This document shows, piece after piece, positions 59,446 to 64,000 of a stretch of 64,000 bases of DNA. The translations under genes and the position numbers were made by a program. Below the pieces are notes generated by a model. The model had not been told where the DNA came from. It worked only from the letters and a program-made list of their open reading frames with translations, and made no database searches. The stretch is from Acidobacteriota bacterium. Its GTDB lineage: Bacteria; Actinomycetota; Actinomycetes; Actinomycetales; Microbacteriaceae. Position 1 is the stretch's first letter, and the number at the start of each line of letters is the position of its first letter. The stretch covers positions 1 through 64,000 of the forward strand of contig JABBOD010000002.1 of assembly GCA_019351995.1 (NCBI GenBank), read 5' to 3'.

Positions 59446-60992
59446 GAGCACATTGGGTCGGCCTTCGGCACCGTGCCGCTGATCAGGTAGGCATCCACCG
59501 TGCTGTCGATACAGGGGTCGCCCTGCGCGTAGATCGTGTGGCCTTCGCCCTTGTGGGTCACCAGCACGCCGCTCGAGAGCTGCTTCGACAACGAGACGCC
59601 GCCGGCGTACGGGGTTGCCGGGTCGTTGGTGGTGGCGACGACCATGATCGGCGGCGCACCGGTGGCCGCGAAGGAGGTGGGCAGCTTCGCGACCGGCTCC
59701 GGCCAGTTCGAACAGGCCGCGTCGAGCACGGCGTAGTCGTCTTCGGCGAAGTACTTCCCGAGAATCGGGGCCGCGGCATCGATGCGCGCCAGCCCCTGAA
59801 GCAGCGGGACGCCATCCGTCCCGAGGTTGCCTTCGGCACAGGTGACCGCGGCGTACACGTCGGACTCGTTGTCGCGGTATGTCCCGTCCGCGTTGCGGCC
59901 GTTGTAGCCGTCGGCGTTGACGAAGGTGGAGTTGGCGTCACCGGCAGCCAGATCCTGGAACATCTTCGTCAGGCTGGGCCAGCTCGACTGCGAGTACAGC
60001 GTGTACGAGATCCCCGTACCGACGGTGGCGGAGTCGAGCTTGCGTCCGTCACTGGCAACCAGGTGTCGCGCATCGATTCCGTCGAGCACCGCGCGCACCT
60101 GGGCGAGACCCTCGGCGACGGTCCCGGTGAATGGGCACCCGGCCGTCGCGAGGCAGGAGGCCATGTAGCTCTTCAGAGCACTGTCGAATCCCGCCATCTG
60201 CGTCGCCAGCGAGTTCAGATCGCTGACGGTCGGATCGATAGGCCCGTCCAGCACCATCCGTCCCACGTTGTGCGGAAAGAGCTCGGCGTACATCGTGCCC
60301 AGGTAGGTGCCGTATGAGTAGCCGAGGTAGTGCATCTTCGTGTCCCCCAGAACCGCCCGGATCACATCCATATCGCGCGCATTGCTCGCCGCGTCGATGT
60401 GGCCGAGCAGCGGGCCGGTGTTCTTCAGACATGCCGCCGCCCAGTCCTTCTCGACCGCGGTCAGCTCGTCGACCCATCCGGGGGTTCCATAGGCACTGGC
60501 GTACGTGCCGTAGAGGAGCTTGTCCTCCTGTTTCGGATCGGTGTAGCAGGTGATCCTCGGGGTCGAGTGGTTCACTCCGCGAGGATCGAAGCCGATGATG
60601 TCGTACTTCTTCAGGACCGCCGGCGTCACGACGTCGTTGACGTACTGCTCGACGAAGTCATAGCCGGAGCCTCCGGGTCCGCCGGGATTGATGAGCAGGG
60701 AACCGAGCTTGCCGGAGCCGGCAGAGTGGCGCGCGATCGCGATCTTGATGGTGGCACCGGTCGGGTGACTCCAGTCGAGCGGGACCGTGACGTTGGTGGT
60801 GTCGATGCCCCCACTCGGTGCGCTCCAGGTGAGGGTCTGCTCGTAGAACGGTCTCAGGTCCGCGGCGACGGTCTCGTTGGTCCGCGTCGCCGTCGATCTC
60901 GACCCACTCGAGTTCGGGAAGAACTGGCAGGCCGTCAGGAGCATCGCCAGTGCAGCGAGGACGGCAACGGTGGCGACGGGGCGTGAACGCAT
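59442..60992 (-). CDS. Secreted TAP-like alpha/beta-hydrolase lipoprotein (tripeptidyl aminopeptidase family)
   Basis: This 516-residue protein starts with a signal peptide and lipobox AMLLTAC (Cys about 22). The hydrolase domain has INPGGPGGSG (oxyanion region), DPRGVNHSTP, the nucleophile GYSYGTYLG, and a C-terminal TAP-like domain carrying the acid in NDPATP and the His in KGEGHTIYAQGD. Family members release tripeptides or act as esterases outside the cell. ATG 60990-60992 follows a TAAGCT -10 box (60999-61004) by 6 nt. Confidence 0.9.
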   Translation of the reverse strand: MRSRPVATVAVLAALAMLLTACQFFPNSSGSRSTATRTNETVAADLRPFYEQTLTWSAPSGGIDTTNVTVPLDWSHPTGATIKIAIARHSAGSGKLGSLLINPGGPGGSGYDFVEQYVNDVVTPAVLKKYDIIGFDPRGVNHSTPRITCYTDPKQEDKLLYGTYASAYGTPGWVDELTAVEKDWAAACLKNTGPLLGHIDAASNARDMDVIRAVLGDTKMHYLGYSYGTYLGTMYAELFPHNVGRMVLDGPIDPTVSDLNSLATQMAGFDSALKSYMASCLATAGCPFTGTVAEGLAQVRAVLDGIDARHLVASDGRKLDSATVGTGISYTLYSQSSWPSLTKMFQDLAAGDANSTFVNADGYNGRNADGTYRDNESDVYAAVTCAEGNLGTDGVPLLQGLARIDAAAPILGKYFAEDDYAVLDAACSNWPEPVAKLPTSFAATGAPPIMVVATTNDPATPYAGGVSLSKQLSSGVLVTHKGEGHTIYAQGDPCIDSTVDAYLISGTVPKADPMCS

Positions 60993-61052
60993 GTCGCGAG
61001 CTTAACCGTCGCCGTCGTGATACCGACCGGCGAATGGCCACCAGAGGACAAC

Positions 61053-61098
61053 GTTCTCAACGACCTCCGAGAGACCGCAAGGAACATCTCTCGAGAAC
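61053..61098 (-). terminator. Nested hairpin downstream of sucD
   Basis: An inner 7-bp stem CGAGAGA/TCTCTCG (61068-61074 / 61087-61093) lies within an outer 6-bp pair GTTCTC/GAGAAC (61053-61058 / 61093-61098). It sits about 80 nt after the sucD stop and before the TAP gene, so a factor-dependent or U-less terminator of sucCD is likely. Confidence 0.45.
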
Positions 61099-61180
61099 TC
61101 GGAACGACGACATGGCCCGCGCGGGTGCGGACCGCCGAGGTGACGGTCGACTGAACGGCCGCAACACGCGACCTTCCCCG

Positions 61181-62071
61181 TTACAGCGAGGCGATGATCT
61201 CCCGCATCAGATCCGCGGTCTCGCTCGGCGTCTTGCCGACCTTGACCCCGGCGGCCTCGAGGGCCTCCTTCTTGCCCTGTGCCGTTCCGGCACCGGCCGA
61301 CACGATCGCGCCGGCATGGCCCATCGTCTTGCCCTCGGGGGCCGTGAAGCCCGCGACGTAGCCGACGACCGGCTTGGTGACGTGCGCCTTGATGAAGTCC
61401 GCCGCACGCTCTTCGGCGTCTCCGCCGATCTCGCCGATCATGACGATCGCCTTCGTGTCGGGGTCGGCTTCGAAGGCCGCGAGCGCATCGATGTGCGTCG
61501 TGCCGATGATCGGGTCGCCGCCGATGCCGATGGCGGTCGAGAAGCCGAGGTCGCGCAGTTCGAACATCATCTGGTACGTGAGGGTGCCCGACTTGCTCAC
61601 GAGCCCGATCGGACCTTTTCCGGTGATGTTCGCCGGCGTGATGCCCACCAGGGCCTCGCCCGGGGTGATGATGCCGGGGCAGTTCGGGCCGATGATCCGG
61701 GTCTTATTGCCCTTCGCCTTGGCGTGCGCCCAGGCCTCGGCGGAGTCCTGCACCGGGATGCCCTCGGTGATCACGACGAGCAGCGGGATCTCAGCATCGA
61801 TGGCCTCGATCATCGCGTCTTTCGCGAATGCCGGCGGAACGAAGGCGATCGAGACATCGGCGCCGGTCTCGGCCATGGCCTCGGCGACGGTTCCGAACAC
61901 CGGCAGGCTGACGCCTCCGTCATGCTCGACCGTCGTCCCGGCCTTGCGCGCGTTGACGCCGCCGACGACCTGCGTTCCGGCCTTGAGCATCAGGGCGGTG
62001 TGCTTGGTGCCCTCGCCGCCCGTGATGCCCTGGACGATGACCTTGCTGTCCTTGTTGAGGAAGATCGACAT
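61181..62071 (-). CDS. sucD: Succinate-CoA ligase alpha subunit
   Basis: This 296-residue subunit binds CoA and carries the phosphorylated histidine. It shows [44 protein letters not shown] and, near the C-terminus, the active-site [12 protein letters not shown]. It forms the TCA-cycle enzyme with SucC, making ATP or GTP from succinyl-CoA. An AGGAG lies about 9 nt before ATG 62069-62071. It follows sucC after a 90-bp spacer containing a small hairpin. Confidence 0.97.
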   Translation of the reverse strand: MSIFLNKDSKVIVQGITGGEGTKHTALMLKAGTQVVGGVNARKAGTTVEHDGGVSLPVFGTVAEAMAETGADVSIAFVPPAFAKDAMIEAIDAEIPLLVVITEGIPVQDSAEAWAHAKAKGNKTRIIGPNCPGIITPGEALVGITPANITGKGPIGLVSKSGTLTYQMMFELRDLGFSTAIGIGGDPIIGTTHIDALAAFEADPDTKAIVMIGEIGGDAEERAADFIKAHVTKPVVGYVAGFTAPEGKTMGHAGAIVSAGAGTAQGKKEALEAAGVKVGKTPSETADLMREIIASL

Positions 62072-62142
62072 TTTCTTGCTCTCCTATTTCAAAGTGTTCG
62101 CGAGCCCGGGGGCCGAGACGGCGCCCGGCGCAACTCGCGCGA

Positions 62143-62158
62143 AGGCCAGAAATGGCCT
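62143..62158 (-). other. Small hairpin directly after the sucC stop
   Basis: AGGCCA-GAAA-TGGCCT forms a 6-bp stem with a tetraloop three bases after the sucC stop codon, inside the sucC-sucD message. It may be a processing or partial-termination point. Confidence 0.5.
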
Positions 62159-62161
62159 CCG

Positions 62162-63322
62162 CTAAGCAGCGAGTTGCGCAGCCTTGGCGGCGCCATCGTC
62201 CATGGTCGTCGCGAGGGTGACAAGGGGGTTGTTGGCCGCCGCAAGAATGGCGCGGCCCTCCTCGACCTGGTTGCCGTCGAGGCGCACCACGAGCGGCTTG
62301 GTGGCGGAGTCTCCGAGGATCTCGAGCGCCTTCACGATGCCCTCCGCGACGGCGACACAGGAGGTGATGCCGCCGAAGACATTCACGAACACGCTCCTCA
62401 CCTGCTCGTCGCCGAGGATCACGTCGAGGCCATTCGCCATGACGGTGGCGGATGCTCCGCCGCCGATGTCGAGGAAGTTGGCCGGCTTCATGCCGCCGAA
62501 GTTCTCGCCGGCATAGCTGACGACATCGAGCGTGCTCATGACGAGCCCCGCACCGTTGCCGATGATGCCGACCTGGCCGTCCAGTTTGACGTAGTTGAGC
62601 CCGAGCGCCTTGGCTTTCGCCTCAAGTGGGTCAGCGGCACCCTTGTCTTCCAGGGCCTCGTGACCGGGATGCCGGAAGTCGGCGTTCTCATCGATCGAGA
62701 CCTTGCCGTCCAGCGCGACGATGTCCCCCGCACCGGTGAGCACCAGCGGGTTGACCTCGACGAGCGTTGCATCCTCGCCCACGTAGACCTCGTAGAGCTT
62801 CACGAAAACGGGAGCGACCCTGTCGATGAGCTCGGCCGGGAAGTGCGCGGCGACCGCGATGGCCTTCGCCTTCTCGAGGTCCAGCCCCTCCTCGGGGTTG
62901 ACCTCGACGCGAGCAAGGGCCTCGGGGCGCTCCACCGCGAGCTCCTCGATCTCCATGCCGCCCTCGAAGCTCGAGAGGCTGAGGTAGCTGCGGTTCGCGC
63001 GGTCCAGAAGCACGGAGAAGTAGTACTCCTCCTTGATATCGGCGCCGGCCGCAACCATGACGCGCTTGACGGTGTGGCCCTTGATGTCGAGGCCGAAGAT
63101 GCCCTTGCTGAGCTCTTCGGCATCCGTCGCGGTCTTGGCGACTTTGACGCCGCCGGCTTTGCCGCGACCGCCGGCCTTGACCTGCGCCTTCACGACCGTG
63201 ACGCCGCCGAGCTTCTCGGCTGCGGCACGCACCTCTTCTGGGGTGTCGGCGATGATGCCCGGGAGTACGGGAACGCCGTACTTCTCGAAGAGATCACGGG
63301 CCTGGTACTCGAAAAGATCCAC
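62162..63322 (-). CDS. sucC: Succinate-CoA ligase beta subunit
   Basis: This 386-residue ATP-grasp subunit begins [20 protein letters not shown] and has [20 protein letters not shown] (nucleotide loop) and the C-terminal [21 protein letters not shown]. The frame runs open to 63967, but only GTG 63320-63322 gives the family N-terminus. GGAAGAAG lies about 11 nt upstream. The promoter region carries a palindrome (63380-63397). Confidence 0.96.
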   Translation of the reverse strand: MDLFEYQARDLFEKYGVPVLPGIIADTPEEVRAAAEKLGGVTVVKAQVKAGGRGKAGGVKVAKTATDAEELSKGIFGLDIKGHTVKRVMVAAGADIKEEYYFSVLLDRANRSYLSLSSFEGGMEIEELAVERPEALARVEVNPEEGLDLEKAKAIAVAAHFPAELIDRVAPVFVKLYEVYVGEDATLVEVNPLVLTGAGDIVALDGKVSIDENADFRHPGHEALEDKGAADPLEAKAKALGLNYVKLDGQVGIIGNGAGLVMSTLDVVSYAGENFGGMKPANFLDIGGGASATVMANGLDVILGDEQVRSVFVNVFGGITSCVAVAEGIVKALEILGDSATKPLVVRLDGNQVEEGRAILAAANNPLVTLATTMDDGAAKAAQLAA

Positions 63323-63379
63323 GCTGTTTGCTTCTTCCGTCTGCGTTCGTCGGTGGCGGTCCGTCGTGTCCTCGGCGGT

Positions 63380-63409
63380 ATCTCGATAGCGAGATAGTTC
63401 GACGTCAAG
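63380..63409 (-). promoter_or_regulatory. sucCD promoter with overlapping palindromic operator
   Basis: On the minus strand a -35 box TTGACG (63404-63409) is followed after about 17 bp by a weak CGAGAT/GAGATA -10 region. The palindrome TATCTCG-ATAG-CGAGATA (63380-63397) fills the spacer and -10, as expected for a repressor site. The regulator is not in the window. Confidence 0.5.
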
Positions 63410-63537
63410 AGACTTTCGGGCCATCGAGAACTCTACTCGCGCAAACTCTGGCCGTTGTCCGAGTACCTGCTGACAGCGAGGAAACATCCGGGGTTCTTTC
63501 GGTGCCCACTGCCACCCGAGCCTGTCACCATGGGCGC

Positions 63538-64000
63538 ATGGCCGGTGCGCAGAGCTTCGAGGAGTACGCCGCCGACGGCGCGCTCGTGCTGGGCGGCGCG
63601 GCCGCGATCCTCCTGCAGCTGGCCGATCCGGTCGTCGCGCGCGGGGTCGCCGCCCACAGCACCTTCGCGACGGACCCGATGAAGCGGCTCCGCAACACGC
63701 TGAGCTACGTCTACGCGGTGGGGCTCGGTTCGCAGGCACAGGCCGCGCTGGCGGCACGCTTCGTCGATCGCGCCCACGTCGGCGTCGAGGGAGCGATGGA
63801 TGCCGACCATCAGCTCTGGGTGGCCGCCACCCTCTATGAGGTGGGGCGTTCCGTGCACGAGCGGGTCCACGGCCCGCTCGCGCCCGGCGTCGCAGACGAG
63901 GTCTACGCGGCCTCCGCCCGCCTCGGCACGACGCTGCAACTGCCAGACGGGGTCTGGCCCGAGTCACGCGCGGCGTTCGCCGAGTACTGGGCGACCACGG
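63538..64000 (+). CDS. Oxygenase MpaB family protein (DUF2236), cut by window edge
   Basis: ATG 63538-63540 opens a frame that stays open to the right edge (154 codons). It contains [40 protein letters not shown] and [15 protein letters not shown], the usual pattern of MpaB/DUF2236 proteins (rubber-oxygenase-like, His-rich). Substrate is unknown. CACCAT lies 6 nt before the start, close to the leaderless -10 pattern. A nearer ATG at 63530 is out of frame. Confidence 0.85.
   Translation, partial: MAGAQSFEEYAADGALVLGGAAAILLQLADPVVARGVAAHSTFATDPMKRLRNTLSYVYAVGLGSQAQAALAARFVDRAHVGVEGAMDADHQLWVAATLYEVGRSVHERVHGPLAPGVADEVYAASARLGTTLQLPDGVWPESRAAFAEYWATT

Overview
The window is a high-GC chromosomal segment from an actinobacterium, most likely Microbacteriaceae. 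Supporting signs are the GC-rich third codon positions, the neighbourhood SRP RNA / tRNA-Ser / dnaX / recR / lysC / asd, malate:quinone oxidoreductase, a DUF6350-purN-purH cluster, and many genes whose start codon lies 6-8 nt after a TANNNT -10 box (leaderless mRNAs). I see no transposase, integrase, prophage or CRISPR array. Nearly every base is explained by about 45 housekeeping and sugar-metabolism genes.

Layout. 1-4.6 kb: start of a probable radical SAM gene, mqo, asd and a divergent FAD oxidoreductase. 4.7-10.1 kb: lysC (with a probable internal start for the beta subunit), a HAD phosphatase, a thioesterase, recR and dnaX. 10.2-12.9 kb: an SDR epimerase divergent from a TetR regulator with two related operators, SRP RNA, tRNA-Ser(GGA) and a small membrane protein. 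12.9-17.5 kb: a HerA-like ATPase, a saccharopine-dehydrogenase-like enzyme and an MFS exporter. 17.5-27.6 kb: a pentose block with a CE7 acetyl esterase, a ROK repressor, xylA-xylB, and a lacI-gguA-gguB-chvE sugar ABC operon. 27.7-33.1 kb: a cyclase-family hydrolase with an APC transporter, and a GT2/GtrA-GT39 membrane glycosyltransferase pair. 33.2-38.9 kb: cystathionine synthesis (cbs-metB) and trehalose/maltose metabolism (treS-mak). 39.0-44.9 kb: a stand-alone ABC exporter and a heterodimeric ABC exporter preceded by an unlisted 28-codon ORF with a strong Shine-Dalgarno (SD) sequence. 44.9-48.7 kb: purH behind a ZTP riboswitch, purN and a DUF6350 membrane protein. 48.9-59.0 kb: pta-ackA, two P-type ATPases, and xfp coupled to mgtA. 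59.2-64.0 kb: a secreted TAP-like peptidase, sucC-sucD, and the start of an MpaB-family gene.

The genes fit together as pentose metabolism. Acetylxylan deacetylation, sugar uptake and XylA/XylB would yield xylulose-5-phosphate. Phosphoketolase (Xfp) can split it to acetyl-phosphate, which AckA turns to ATP or Pta to acetyl-CoA, feeding the TCA enzymes Mqo and SucCD.

The most unusual signals are regulatory: the possible leader-peptide control of the heterodimeric ABC exporter; a dispersed 81-87 bp inverted-repeat element present twice; the array of GGC-NN-GAA half-sites before the APC transporter; the uniform leaderless-promoter spacing; and two enzymes with altered metal-site motifs (the cyclase and a TPC-type P1B ATPase). 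All calls were made by eye from the sequence; no database search was run.
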